A stretch of DNA of 64,000 nucleotides from Bacterioplanes sanyensis (GTDB taxonomy: Bacteria; Pseudomonadota; Gammaproteobacteria; Pseudomonadales; Oceanobacteraceae): assembly GCF_014652515.1 (NCBI RefSeq), contig NZ_BMYY01000013.1:42113-106112 (forward strand), given 5' to 3'. Shown here piece after piece: positions 8,339 to 17,433 of this stretch (position 1 is the first letter of the stretch; every line of letters starts with the position of its first letter). The notes beneath the pieces are model-generated. The model saw only the letters and a list, made by a program, of their open reading frames with translations. It searched no databases and was not told the DNA's origin. The translations under genes were made by a program, and so were the position numbers.

Positions 8339-8920
8339 CTATTCGACGATTTCTGCAGTTTGCTGCTTGTGGCCAAACTGCTCTAATAAGGCTTCGGTGG
8401 TAATACTCATGTAATAACCGGCGTAACTCTTACCGGCGTAACGTGAATAATCACTTAATATTCCATAGGTTCTGAAGCCAATCGCTTTCCATAGACGGTG
8501 GGCCGGCGAGCCGCCGCGGACGTCGAGTGTTAATACGTCCACGCCGTTCGCTCTGGCAATGTTGGCAATATGCAGCATTGCTTGTGACAATAAGCCGCTA
8601 CCACGCAGATCCGGGCGGATAAACCCTTTCTGCAAATCGTAAATATGACGAGTTGTGTCCTGCCTGCTTCCTTTCAACATGCAGCACAAGCACACTTCAC
8701 CTTGGTCATCGACCGCCAGCAATACCTTCATCACGCCCTCTGCCAGCTGGGCGCTCAAATCCGCTTGCCAGCGCTGCGACTGCTCTGCCGATAGCGGTTT
8801 GGCAATTCCCAAAATGGCGTCGTCCGTGGCGCTCAGCGCCAGCAAACGACTCAGCGATGCAAACAGGGGCTGTAATTGATCGGGGTGCTCAATGACGTAG
8901 AAGTGTACTTGCGGCTCCAT
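8339..8920 (-). CDS. GNAT-family N-acetyltransferase
   Basis: A 193-aa protein from the ATG at 8920; a longer in-frame ATG at 8968 lacks a ribosome site. It has the GNAT layout, with the acetyl-CoA loop in FIRPDLRGSGLLSQAM (RxxGxG/A-type) and a conserved C-terminal strand LTLDVRGGSPAHRLWKAIGF. It is the first gene of the GNAT-HDO-MFS operon, 18 bp from the next start, and is transcribed divergently from the siderophore operon. It may tailor or detoxify the product of the diiron oxidase, by context only. Confidence 0.75.
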   Translation of the reverse strand: MEPQVHFYVIEHPDQLQPLFASLSRLLALSATDDAILGIAKPLSAEQSQRWQADLSAQLAEGVMKVLLAVDDQGEVCLCCMLKGSRQDTTRHIYDLQKGFIRPDLRGSGLLSQAMLHIANIARANGVDVLTLDVRGGSPAHRLWKAIGFRTYGILSDYSRYAGKSYAGYYMSITTEALLEQFGHKQQTAEIVE

Positions 8921-9118
8921 CTGTGACTCACATATCAGACGATGAGGGCCTATGCTCGACGAAAGCATGAGATGGAAAAAGCCAGTTTCGCGCCACCATC
9001 AGCGCTGAAATGCGCCAAGCTCCGCGCAACGCCAGGCCCTGTCTGGCTTCGCGGCCCAGCAATAGTGCGTAGTTTGCCGACAATGCGGCTGACGTTGGCA
9101 GAAACATTCCGCCACAGA

Positions 9119-9143
9119 AAAACCATTTAAAAAATATGGTTTT
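9119..9143. other. A/T-rich hairpin in the divergent intergenic region
   Basis: Arms AAAACCAT (9119-9126) and ATGGTTTT (9136-9143) are perfect inverted repeats with a 9-nt A/T loop, followed by ATTTCT. The site lies in the 344-bp gap between the GNAT-HDO-MFS operon and the siderophore operon. It could be an operator or a terminator against read-through. Apart from this hairpin and the promoter at 9197-9224, I see nothing convincing in the gap. Confidence 0.35.
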
Positions 9144-9196
9144 ATTTCTAGATATACGAAAAAAGCACCAACACTCAGATTGCACCAAATTGTTAA

Positions 9197-9224
9197 TTGA
9201 AATGCGAATCACTCTCAATAGAAT
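9197..9224 (+). promoter_or_regulatory. Predicted sigma-70 promoter with an embedded Fur-box-like operator
   Basis: TTGAAA (9197-9202) and TAGAAT (9219-9224) are separated by 16 bp. That spacer holds TGCGAATCACTCTCA (9203-9217), which matches the 7-1-7 Fur consensus TGATAATnATTATCA at 10 of 14 positions. Fur with ferrous iron bound here would block RNA polymerase, giving iron repression of the downstream siderophore operon. The decarboxylase ATG is 41 bp after the -10 element. Confidence 0.6.
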
Positions 9225-9264
9225 CGCCTGCACTTCTTGCTGACTGACGATTGAGAGCATCGCC

Positions 9265-10803
9265 ATGTTGACGTCCCCACCTCGTGCAGTACCCAGTTCA
9301 CCCACATCATCGCCAACCTTTCTATTTTCTGAGCACGCCACTGAACATTACCAACACGCCATCGGCCAAGCGGTTGAGCGCGTATGCCAGCAGCTGAGCC
9401 GAGCACCAGACCCTTGCTCCGGCACCAGCCCTGCAGAGCTGCAGTCGATCATGGCCGAGCTGGACTTAAACACCCCACTGCACGACTTAACCGCCGTGCT
9501 GGATGAGCTGCAATGCACTTACTTAAACGATGCGGTGTATTTCCATCATCCGCATTACATGGCGCATTTGAACTGCCCTATTGTGTACCCAGCCTTGGTG
9601 GCAGAGGTCATCAGCAGCGCCATCAACACCTCGGTGGATACTTGGGACCAAAGTGCAGGTGCCACCTTGATTGAGCAGGCCTTAATCGACTGGAGCTGCG
9701 AGAAAATCGGCTGGCAGCCAGGGGCAGATGGAATATTCACCAGCGGCGGCACGCAATCAAACTTAATGGCGCTGCTGCTGGCACGCGATCATTTTTGCGA
9801 AACCCGGCTTGATCACTGTGTCAAAACCCAGGGGCTGCCACCGGGCTTTGAACGCTTGCGCATTTTTGCCTCAGAAGTCAGTCACTTTAGCGTTAAAAAA
9901 GCCGCCGCTTTATTGGGCTTGGGGCATGACGCCGTGATGCCGGTGGCGTGCGACAGTGCCTACCGTATGTGCCCGCAAGCCCTGCGCCAGGCCCTGCGCG
10001 ACTGCCAGCAACAGGGCTTGGTGCCGATGGCGCTGGTCGCCACCCAAGGCACCACCGACTTTGGCAGTTTTGACCCCTTACCTGAGATTGCTCCCATTTG
10101 CCGCGAGTGGGGCATGTGGCTGCATGCCGATGCCGCTTATGGCGGTGGCTTATTGGTATCGCCTAACTACCGTGACCGCCTGGCGGCCATCGAGCTAGCA
10201 GATTCGGTCAGCATTGATTTTCATAAATCGTTTTTTCAGCCCGTCAGCTGCAGTGCGTTTGTTTTGCGCGAGCGCCAATGGCTGAAGTACGCCAGTTATC
10301 ATGCCGACTATTTAAATCCACTGGCAGATGCTCAGGCTGGCATTCCCAACCTAGTGGATAAAAGCCTGCAAACCACGCGTCGTTTCGATGCCTTAAAACT
10401 CTGGCTAACACTGCGCTGGATGGGCGCCGATGCCATTGGCGAATTGTTTGATCAAGCCATCACCCTCACGGCACAAGCCCACCTCTGGATTGAGCAAGAC
10501 TGTGAGCAAATCGAGCTGTTGCATAAGCCGCAGTTGAGCACCCTGGTGTTTCGCTTTGCACCCAACGCCGAGCTCAGCGCGCAGCAGCTAGATGATTGCA
10601 ACCGACACATTCGCCGCTCGCTATTCGACAGCGGCCGCTTTGCCCTAGCTGGCACTCAGGTAGGTGGGCAAGCCTTTTTGAAGTTCACCTTTTTAAATGC
10701 CCACACGCAATTAAGCCATGTGCAACAAGCCATTGACGCCGTTGAGCAAGCCGGCGAGCACTATTTGCAAACATTGCGACAACCCGCGGAGGCCTGCGCA
10801 TGA
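9265..10803 (+). CDS. PLP-dependent (group II) amino acid decarboxylase of the siderophore pathway, lysine/ornithine decarboxylase type
   Basis: A 512-aa protein. The PLP fold shows TSGGTQSN (phosphate site, about 160), HADAAYGGG (Asp289, pyridine ring) and the Schiff-base lysine K321 in SIDFHKSFFQP. It resembles decarboxylases that supply the diamine for hydroxamate siderophores (DesA type: lysine to cadaverine; relatives use ornithine or diaminobutyrate). It opens the operon, and its stop overlaps the next start in an ATGA. The linked N-hydroxylase, acyltransferase and NIS synthetase make cadaverine or putrescine the likely product. Which amino acid is used cannot be decided here. Confidence 0.85.
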   Translation: MLTSPPRAVPSSPTSSPTFLFSEHATEHYQHAIGQAVERVCQQLSRAPDPCSGTSPAELQSIMAELDLNTPLHDLTAVLDELQCTYLNDAVYFHHPHYMAHLNCPIVYPALVAEVISSAINTSVDTWDQSAGATLIEQALIDWSCEKIGWQPGADGIFTSGGTQSNLMALLLARDHFCETRLDHCVKTQGLPPGFERLRIFASEVSHFSVKKAAALLGLGHDAVMPVACDSAYRMCPQALRQALRDCQQQGLVPMALVATQGTTDFGSFDPLPEIAPICREWGMWLHADAAYGGGLLVSPNYRDRLAAIELADSVSIDFHKSFFQPVSCSAFVLRERQWLKYASYHADYLNPLADAQAGIPNLVDKSLQTTRRFDALKLWLTLRWMGADAIGELFDQAITLTAQAHLWIEQDCEQIELLHKPQLSTLVFRFAPNAELSAQQLDDCNRHIRRSLFDSGRFALAGTQVGGQAFLKFTFLNAHTQLSHVQQAIDAVEQAGEHYLQTLRQPAEACA

Positions 10804-12128
10804 GCCCTATTTACGACTACATCGGCATTGGCCTTGGGCCATTTAACCTAAGCCTGGCCTGCCTATTACAACCACTTAATGGCGTCGATGGACTATTTAT
10901 TGAGCAAAGCAGTGAGTTTAACTGGCACCCAGGCTTAATGCTGGATGACGCGCATTTGCAAACGCCGTTTATGTCCGATTTGGTGACCTTAGCTGACCCC
11001 ACGCATTCGTTGAGCTTTCTGAATTACGCCAAGCAGCAGGGCAAACTGTACTCGTTTTATATTCGTGAAGACTTTTTCCTGCTGCGCCGTGAATACAACC
11101 AGTATTGCCGCTGGGCCATCGAGCAGCTCGACAACGTGGCGTTTAATACCCGCGTGGTGCAGGTGGAGTACTCAGAAGCAGAAGCCTGCTACCAGGTAAC
11201 GTGCGAGCGTTTACAGCACGGCCAGGTGACCGAAGTACAATTACTCAAAGCCCGCAAATTAATTCTCGGCACTGGCCCTAAGCCCCATTGGCCCGCCAAT
11301 ACACGAGCATCTGAGCGCTGCAGTCACGCCAGTGATTATTTAAACCGCAAAGCCGCTATTCAAAAATCTAAGTGCATCACCCTGGTGGGTGGAGGACAAA
11401 GCGCGGCGGAAATCTATTACGACTTACTGCAAGACATTCATCAATACGGTTATGAGCTGCACTGGCTCACACGCTCACCGCGTTTTTTCCCGCTTGAGTA
11501 CAGCAAGCTCACACTGGAAATGACCTCACCGGAATACGTGGATTATTTTCATGCTCTGCCAGCAGAGCAACGTGATGAACTGATTGCACAGCAAAAGCAT
11601 CTCTACAAAGGCATCAACCAAAGCCTGATCAACGATATTTTTGATTTGCTGTATCGCCTGCGGTTGGAAAAACCCGTCAACACACGGTTATTAACCCACG
11701 CCCGCCTTGAGCAAGTATTTGAAAGCCAGCAGAACTTGCGCATTCGCTGCCAGCACAGCGAGCTCAATCAGCCATTTGAGCTCAGCACCGAGCAACTGAT
11801 TTTAGCCACCGGCTATGAGCGCCAGTGGCCCGAGTTTTTACAGCCCATTGCCGATCGCATTCGCTGGGACGCACAGGGTCGGCCCGATGTGCAGCGCAAT
11901 TACAGCATCGATAAGCATGGCAACGAGCTATTTGTACAAAACATGGAGTTAAACACCCACGGTTTTGTTACCCCTGATTTGGGCATGGCCTGCTATCGCA
12001 ACAGCTGGCTGGTGCGGGAAATTACCGGCGTCGAGCACTACCCCATTGAGCAACGCATCGCCTTTCAGGATTTTGCCATTCCTACGGATTGGCAGATAAC
12101 CACAGCGCCACAGGAGTGCCCGGCGTGA
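10800..12128 (+). CDS. Diamine/lysine N6-hydroxylase (FAD and NADPH-dependent N-monooxygenase)
   Basis: A 442-aa protein. Features of the IucD/PvdA/DesB family are an N-terminal FAD site (GIGLGPFNLSLA), the DLVTLADPTH segment, an NADPH site LVGGGQSAAEIYYDLL (about 197-212) and the C-terminal ATGY motif near 335. It hydroxylates the primary amine of the diamine, the first step of hydroxamate formation. A strong GGAGG precedes the ATG, which overlaps the decarboxylase stop. The following exporter begins on a GTG that overlaps this gene's stop. Confidence 0.9.
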   Translation: MSPIYDYIGIGLGPFNLSLACLLQPLNGVDGLFIEQSSEFNWHPGLMLDDAHLQTPFMSDLVTLADPTHSLSFLNYAKQQGKLYSFYIREDFFLLRREYNQYCRWAIEQLDNVAFNTRVVQVEYSEAEACYQVTCERLQHGQVTEVQLLKARKLILGTGPKPHWPANTRASERCSHASDYLNRKAAIQKSKCITLVGGGQSAAEIYYDLLQDIHQYGYELHWLTRSPRFFPLEYSKLTLEMTSPEYVDYFHALPAEQRDELIAQQKHLYKGINQSLINDIFDLLYRLRLEKPVNTRLLTHARLEQVFESQQNLRIRCQHSELNQPFELSTEQLILATGYERQWPEFLQPIADRIRWDAQGRPDVQRNYSIDKHGNELFVQNMELNTHGFVTPDLGMACYRNSWLVREITGVEHYPIEQRIAFQDFAIPTDWQITTAPQECPA

Positions 12129-13297
12129 AGCTTCGCACTGCCTTGATTTTGCTTACCATAGTGTCGGTGACCGCCGACACCATGATTCTGCCGTTTTATT
12201 CGCAATTTTTTTCTCAGGCATTTGGCATCGACAGCCTGGCTCACGTGGGTTACTACCTGGCGGCCTGCTGCCTCACTGTTATGCTGACCTTTCCGCTGTG
12301 GGCCAAAGTGGCCCGCCATGTTCATGAGCTGCCATTGTGGGTCATTACCCAAACCCTCGCAGGCTTGCTTGGCATTGCTTGTTATTTCACCACCTCGCTG
12401 TGGCAGTTTTGGCTGCTGTCGCAATTGATGCTGTGTTTAAAAGCGTCTTATTTGCTGATTTACCCTTACGTCTTGCGCCTTGAAGAACGCGACAGTCACT
12501 TGGGATTGGTGGGGCTATTTGCCGTATTAATGCAGCTCGGCGGTATTTTAGGTGCCGTTATTGGTGGCTTTTTATTGGAGCAGTTTTCACCGCGCAGCTT
12601 GTACTTGTGGATGGCCGCCAGCGATGCCCTGCAAGTGCTGGTGTGTGGCTATTTAATGTGGCGCCTGCGCCAGGGCTGGCGCACGGATGCCCACGCGGGC
12701 CCAAGCAAACCACGCGGCTGGACCCCCCACGTTCTGCGCTTGGGATTATTGGCCATGGTGTTTTACGCCTCGGCGTTTTTTATTCGGCCATTTTTTACCC
12801 CGTTTTGGCAAGAATTAAACGCCGGTTCCTGGCTGGCATCCGTCAGTGTCAGCGGTTGGATTTTCGCATTGCCAGGCTGGGTAGCGCTGCTGGGGTTATG
12901 GGTCAACCACAAGCGTCCGGGCAGTGATGACCATGGCCAGGTGCTGTTGCTGGCCATGCTGTACGGCATGGTGGGCTTATGGCTGCAAGCCAGCGCCGAC
13001 ACAGCGTTGGTATTGATTGGTCGCCTGATTTACGCCTGGGCACTGTTTCAAATCACCGTGCGCTTGGAGCTGTGGCTCTTTGCCCACAGTGAGCCCGAGT
13101 TTTATGGCCAAGACTTTAGCAAATTACACCTGATGCAAAATGTGGGTGTCATCGCAGCCTCATTAAGCGTCGGCCATTGGGTCAGCGTCTGGGGCGCTGC
13201 CAGCACCTTTCTGCTCGCCAGCATCGGTCTATTTATGTGCGCGTTGGCGCTGCTCTGGTGGCGTCCGAGCCAAGCTCGCCAGCCTTCTCATTCTTAA
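12125..13297 (+). CDS. MFS transporter, probable siderophore exporter
   Basis: A 390-aa membrane protein with about twelve predicted segments. I place the start at the GTG at 12125 (GTGA overlap) because AGGAG sits 8 nt upstream and the first residues lead straight into helix 1; the in-frame ATG at 12089 would lie deep in the hydroxylase gene. Its position between hydroxylase and synthetase genes suggests secretion of the finished siderophore across the inner membrane. The fold is clear; substrate and direction are inferred from context. Confidence 0.8.
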   Translation: MKLRTALILLTIVSVTADTMILPFYSQFFSQAFGIDSLAHVGYYLAACCLTVMLTFPLWAKVARHVHELPLWVITQTLAGLLGIACYFTTSLWQFWLLSQLMLCLKASYLLIYPYVLRLEERDSHLGLVGLFAVLMQLGGILGAVIGGFLLEQFSPRSLYLWMAASDALQVLVCGYLMWRLRQGWRTDAHAGPSKPRGWTPHVLRLGLLAMVFYASAFFIRPFFTPFWQELNAGSWLASVSVSGWIFALPGWVALLGLWVNHKRPGSDDHGQVLLLAMLYGMVGLWLQASADTALVLIGRLIYAWALFQITVRLELWLFAHSEPEFYGQDFSKLHLMQNVGVIAASLSVGHWVSVWGAASTFLLASIGLFMCALALLWWRPSQARQPSHS

Positions 13298-13311
13298 TAT
13301 TGGGGTTAAGC

Positions 13312-15684
13312 ATGCAATTTGAACGTCTCTCGCCCATTGGCCATCTACAACTGGTGCCATTTAATCTGGACGAACACCTACCACTGTTTCATCAGTGGGT
13401 CAGCCAGCCCTACGCGCATTTTTGGGGTTATCAAGGCATCAGCTTGGAGGCTTTAACCCACGAATATCAACAGCTGCTGCAACAAGGAAATCAACTGCTT
13501 TTAGGGCTGCATCAAGGTCAGCCCGCCTTTGTAGTAGAGCTGTATGATCCCACCACGGTACTGGCTGAGCATTATTCGCCTGCCGATGGCGATATTGGCA
13601 TGCATGTGTTGCTGGCACCGTGCGAACAGCCCATTCATGGTTTTAGCCGCCAAGTTTTTCACACCATCATGGCGGCGTTATTTACGCAAGGTTATCAGCG
13701 CATCATCGTCGAACCCGATGCGCGCAATCATGCGGTGCATCGGCTCAATAACGCGTTTGGTTTTCGCCATCATGGCCCGGTGGATTTAGGGCATAAATCC
13801 GCATTCATTGGTGTGTGTGAGCGCCAGCACTTTGATCGAGCCTGTGCCCTGCAGCAATTAGATGGCGATGCCCCCGAGCACGCTCTGGCTGTGCGCCACT
13901 CCCCCGAGCAAGCCTGCGCTCCATTAACGCCAAATATTTGGGCACAAGCCAATGCCGAGCAAGTGGCCAAATGCATCAGCGAAACCTGTCATGAACGTCT
14001 GCTAACGCCACAAAAACTGGCCGACAATCGCTTTGAGTTGCGCAGCGATCACTCCTGCTATCGCTTTCGCGCCCACTGCTTGGCATTAGAACATTGGGTG
14101 ATTGAACCTGGCTCCATTCAGCGCTGGGTAAATGATCAGCCACAACCACTGGATGCACTGCAGTGGGTGGCAGAGTTTCAACAAGCATTGGGTATTCGCC
14201 CAGCGCAATTAAATGGCTATTTAGAGGAGTTGGCCAACACCCTGTATGGTCGGGCGTTTAAATTGGCGCGGCCAGGTTTGAGCGCAGGCGAGCTGGCGAC
14301 GGCGGACTTTCAAACCCTGGAAGCCGCCATGAGCGAGGGGCATCCGGCGTTTATTGCCAATAACGGTCGCTTAGGCTTTGACCAAACGGATTTACGCACC
14401 CGTGCCCCCGAGAGCGGCAAGGTTATGCGCTTGGTGTGGTTAGCCGCCCACCGCGATGTCGCCACCCTCGCCTATATGCCCGACTTGGACTATCAAACTT
14501 GGCTGACACAGGAATTCGACGCCGCAACCATAGCGCGCTTTGAAGCTCGCTTAGCCGAACGTGGATTAAATTTTGCCGACTATGTGTTGATTCCTGCTCA
14601 CCCTTGGCAGTGGCAGCACAAGTTGGCGTCGATTTACGCCGCTGAGCTGGCCAGTGAGCGCTTAGTATTGCTGGGCTATGGCGATGATTATCATCAAGCG
14701 CAGCAATCAATTCGTACTTTTTATAATCGCTCACAGCCACAACGCAGTTACGTTAAAACCGCCTTATCTGTGATTAATATGGGCTTTGTGCGTGGTTTAT
14801 CGGCGCAATACATGCAAGTCACGCCCGCCATCAATCACTGGTTATATGAAACCCTCAGCCAGGATTCACAATTGCAGCAATGTGGTTTTACCCTGCTGCG
14901 CGAAATCTGTGCCGTGGGGTATCAGCAGCCGTTTTTTAACCAGTCAGGTTTAAATGATCACCCATTTAAAAAGACCCTGGCCGGTTTATGGCGCGAAAGC
15001 CCAGAGCCATTATTACAACCCGGACAAACCCTAACCACCATGGCGGCACTGTTGCACCAGGATGCGCAGGGCCACTCCCTCGCTGCTGAGTGGATCGCAC
15101 AATCAGGCAAAACGCCCGAGCAATGGCTAACGGCGTATTTAAACGCCTATTTTGTGCCCCTACTGCACTGCTTCTACGCCCACAAACTGGTGTTTATGCC
15201 ACACGGCGAAAACCTGATTTTAATTATGGAAAACGGCGTTCCCGTGCGTACTCTGATGAAGGACATCGGCGAAGAAGTGTGCTTATTAAACAGCGCCCAG
15301 CCACTGCCAAAAGCGGTTGAGCGCATACGTGTGCAAACGCCGAAGGACAAAGAATTATTATCAATTTTTACCGACGTTTTTGATGGCGTATTTCGCTATT
15401 TAAGCCAGCAACTGTGGCAAGCCGGTGTAATGGAAGAACAGCAGTTTTGGCGCACCGTGGCACAAGTCGCGCACGCCTATCAGGCCAATCACCCAGAGCT
15501 GCAGCAGCGCTTTAAGGAATACGATTTATTTGCGCCCAGCTTTGCCCACTCTTGCTTAAATCGCTTGCAACTGCGCAATCATCAGCAAATGGTCGATTTA
15601 ACCGACCCAGCCGGCAGCCTGGTATTTGCAGGCGAGCTGCAAAACCCCTTGGCCACGTTTGCGCTGGAGCCGGTCAGTGGCTGA
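13312..15684 (+). CDS. Fused GNAT acyltransferase - NIS (IucA/IucC-type) siderophore synthetase
   Basis: A 790-aa protein from the ATG at 13312. Residues 1-185 are a siderophore-type acyltransferase (AlcB/IucB/DesC-like: HLQLVPFNLDEHLPLFHQW, then NHAVHRLNNAFGFRHHG), which would acylate the N-hydroxydiamine with succinyl- or acetyl-CoA. Residues about 230-780 are an NIS synthetase with VKTALSVINMGFVRG, MPHGENLIL and LMKDIGEEV, the ATP-dependent amide-forming module. The same fusion order is known from the bisucaberin enzyme BibC, whereas DesC and DesD are separate in desferrioxamine clusters. A macrocyclic dihydroxamate is therefore the best guess, with a linear or trimeric product possible. 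Confidence 0.88.
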   Translation: MQFERLSPIGHLQLVPFNLDEHLPLFHQWVSQPYAHFWGYQGISLEALTHEYQQLLQQGNQLLLGLHQGQPAFVVELYDPTTVLAEHYSPADGDIGMHVLLAPCEQPIHGFSRQVFHTIMAALFTQGYQRIIVEPDARNHAVHRLNNAFGFRHHGPVDLGHKSAFIGVCERQHFDRACALQQLDGDAPEHALAVRHSPEQACAPLTPNIWAQANAEQVAKCISETCHERLLTPQKLADNRFELRSDHSCYRFRAHCLALEHWVIEPGSIQRWVNDQPQPLDALQWVAEFQQALGIRPAQLNGYLEELANTLYGRAFKLARPGLSAGELATADFQTLEAAMSEGHPAFIANNGRLGFDQTDLRTRAPESGKVMRLVWLAAHRDVATLAYMPDLDYQTWLTQEFDAATIARFEARLAERGLNFADYVLIPAHPWQWQHKLASIYAAELASERLVLLGYGDDYHQAQQSIRTFYNRSQPQRSYVKTALSVINMGFVRGLSAQYMQVTPAINHWLYETLSQDSQLQQCGFTLLREICAVGYQQPFFNQSGLNDHPFKKTLAGLWRESPEPLLQPGQTLTTMAALLHQDAQGHSLAAEWIAQSGKTPEQWLTAYLNAYFVPLLHCFYAHKLVFMPHGENLILIMENGVPVRTLMKDIGEEVCLLNSAQPLPKAVERIRVQTPKDKELLSIFTDVFDGVFRYLSQQLWQAGVMEEQQFWRTVAQVAHAYQANHPELQQRFKEYDLFAPSFAHSCLNRLQLRNHQQMVDLTDPAGSLVFAGELQNPLATFALEPVSG

Positions 15685-16390
15685 GCAGCCGCCGTGGCTC
15701 ACACCTTGGCACCCGGCAATTCAGGCCGTTGACGCTGCGCCCTTATGGGTATCGCTGACAGCACCTGCCAGCGTTGAGGCAATGGTGCAGCGGGTAATAC
15801 AGGCGCATACGCCCGAGGCTGAGCTGTACGCGCGCCATCGCTGCTGGACCTTGCTGCTGTGGCAGCCGGTTTTTTTGTCCCTCGCTGCGGTCAATGATGG
15901 CAGCGGTACGCTGGATTTAACGCGCTTAAAACAGCGCTGCCAGCACGGCAGTGTGTATGGCCTACAGCAGCTACCAGGCCTTGAGCCAGTGGCGGAATTC
16001 CACCAACGCCTGCAACAGCAAGCGCACCTTTTACGCGCTTATGCCCAGCAGGCATTTTCATTAATTCAGCCCCAAATTCGCTGCAAGCCGCAGCAACTGT
16101 GGGGCTTATTGGCCGATTTAGTGTGGCTGGCGCTGCAAGCGGGCTGGCACCCCGGCCGTCAGCGCCACGACTGGTATCAGCAAGGCCAACGGTGGCAACA
16201 AACCGTTGTTTCTCAACCCATTAAGGGCCAGCGAGATCTGCATTTTTTGGCGGCAGAAAATCGCTGGCGCATACAGCGCGGTAGCTGCTGCTTTCATTAT
16301 TTAAACCCTGGCGGCGAACGTTGCGAGGGTTGCCCTAAAACAGCTCGCAAACAAAAAAATATGATGAAAAACATCCCGGAGAAGGTATGA
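15677..16390 (+). CDS. FhuF-like siderophore-iron reductase ([2Fe-2S])
   Basis: A 237-aa protein. The GTG at 15677 overlaps the synthetase end by 8 bp and has GGAG 8 nt upstream; the in-frame ATG at 15626 is deeper inside the previous gene. The C-terminus has CC-x10-C-x2-C (CCFHY...RCEGCPK), the unusual FhuF iron-sulfur motif. FhuF proteins reduce ferric hydroxamate in the cytoplasm to release iron. Its presence implies that the ferri-siderophore is imported, although no importer is encoded nearby. Confidence 0.8.
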   Translation: MAEQPPWLTPWHPAIQAVDAAPLWVSLTAPASVEAMVQRVIQAHTPEAELYARHRCWTLLLWQPVFLSLAAVNDGSGTLDLTRLKQRCQHGSVYGLQQLPGLEPVAEFHQRLQQQAHLLRAYAQQAFSLIQPQIRCKPQQLWGLLADLVWLALQAGWHPGRQRHDWYQQGQRWQQTVVSQPIKGQRDLHFLAAENRWRIQRGSCCFHYLNPGGERCEGCPKTARKQKNMMKNIPEKV

Positions 16391-17433
16391 ACGAACGCAT
16401 TCAAGCAGTCGATATTGGCCGTGGTCTGGCCGTCATGGTGATGGTGTGTGTCCACGTCATGTGGATGTACGCCAGCGTCGACACCCAAGGCAATACTTGG
16501 CTGGGTCAGTTACTACACACATTAGGCAAAGGCACGGCGGCTTTTTTGCTGTTTATGGGTATGTCATTGCAACTGGCTAAGGCAAAAACCAGTAGCGCGC
16601 ATTTACTGCGCGCGCTGCAGTTAATTGCTTTGGGCTATGTCATGAATGCACTGAAATTTTTGCTACCGCTACATTTAGGCTGGCTGCCCGCTGAGTTTAT
16701 CGCGGCCTATGGTTGGCAAGCGCCGCTCAGCTCTGGCCAGCAACTGTACTTATTATCCACTGGCGATATTTTACAGCTCGCCGGCCTCACTCTGGCCCTG
16801 TATGCCGTGCTGCAACGAGTAATAAAAAACGCTTTCGGTTGGCTCACGGTAGGGCTGCTAATGATGTTGGCTACGCCCTGGTTGCGCGAGCTCATCAGCG
16901 CTGAGCATTACGCGGTGAAATTAATCGCAGGCCAAGATTATCAGGTGTACTTCCCCATGTTGCCGTGGGCCAGCTTTATCTTTTTTGGAGCCGCCTTAGG
17001 ACATTGGTGGAAAACCCAGCCCAGCCAATGTGTTAAAGCCCTGCCTTGGCTCGGTGCGATCAGCATGGCCATAGGCTTTGCTCTTTATCAGCACAACAGC
17101 GAATTACACATGGGCAATTTTTTCCATCACGGCCCGGGGGGCACCTTGTATTTATTAGGTATTACCCTGCTCGCGCTGTGGCTGATTCAATGCACCTTGC
17201 GCTGGCAATACCCACCCAAGCTGATGGCCGCTTGGCGCTATTGCAGCGAGCGCGTCACCTCTTTGTATGTGATTCAGTGGGTGCTGATCTGTTGGGGCAT
17301 GGGGCTGGTGGGTTTTCAAACCCAAAGCGTAGCCGGAACCTTAGTGCTGATTATTCCCGCTTGGGCCGTAACCCTGGGTGTGCAAATGCTGTATGAGCAA
17401 AAGGAGCGGCTATGGCACTGGCGGGCCGCTTGA
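16387..17433 (+). CDS. DUF1624/HGSNAT-like multi-pass membrane acyltransferase family protein
   Basis: A 348-aa protein with about ten membrane segments. The N-terminus (ERIQAVDIGRGLAVMVMVCVH) matches the start of DUF1624/acyltransferase-3-like proteins, with an R-x-x-D-x-x-R-G-type motif. The ATG overlaps the reductase stop (ATGA) after GGAG. Family members move acyl groups across membranes onto amines or sugars. In this operon it could modify the siderophore or a receptor component, but nothing in the sequence decides this, and such a gene is not a standard siderophore component. Confidence 0.6.
   Translation: MNERIQAVDIGRGLAVMVMVCVHVMWMYASVDTQGNTWLGQLLHTLGKGTAAFLLFMGMSLQLAKAKTSSAHLLRALQLIALGYVMNALKFLLPLHLGWLPAEFIAAYGWQAPLSSGQQLYLLSTGDILQLAGLTLALYAVLQRVIKNAFGWLTVGLLMMLATPWLRELISAEHYAVKLIAGQDYQVYFPMLPWASFIFFGAALGHWWKTQPSQCVKALPWLGAISMAIGFALYQHNSELHMGNFFHHGPGGTLYLLGITLLALWLIQCTLRWQYPPKLMAAWRYCSERVTSLYVIQWVLICWGMGLVGFQTQSVAGTLVLIIPAWAVTLGVQMLYEQKERLWHWRAA

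Noticed and set aside
8928..9341. 137-codon minus-strand frame crossing the divergent promoter region
   Set aside because: It covers the Fur-like promoter and the start of the decarboxylase, and looks like chance coding.
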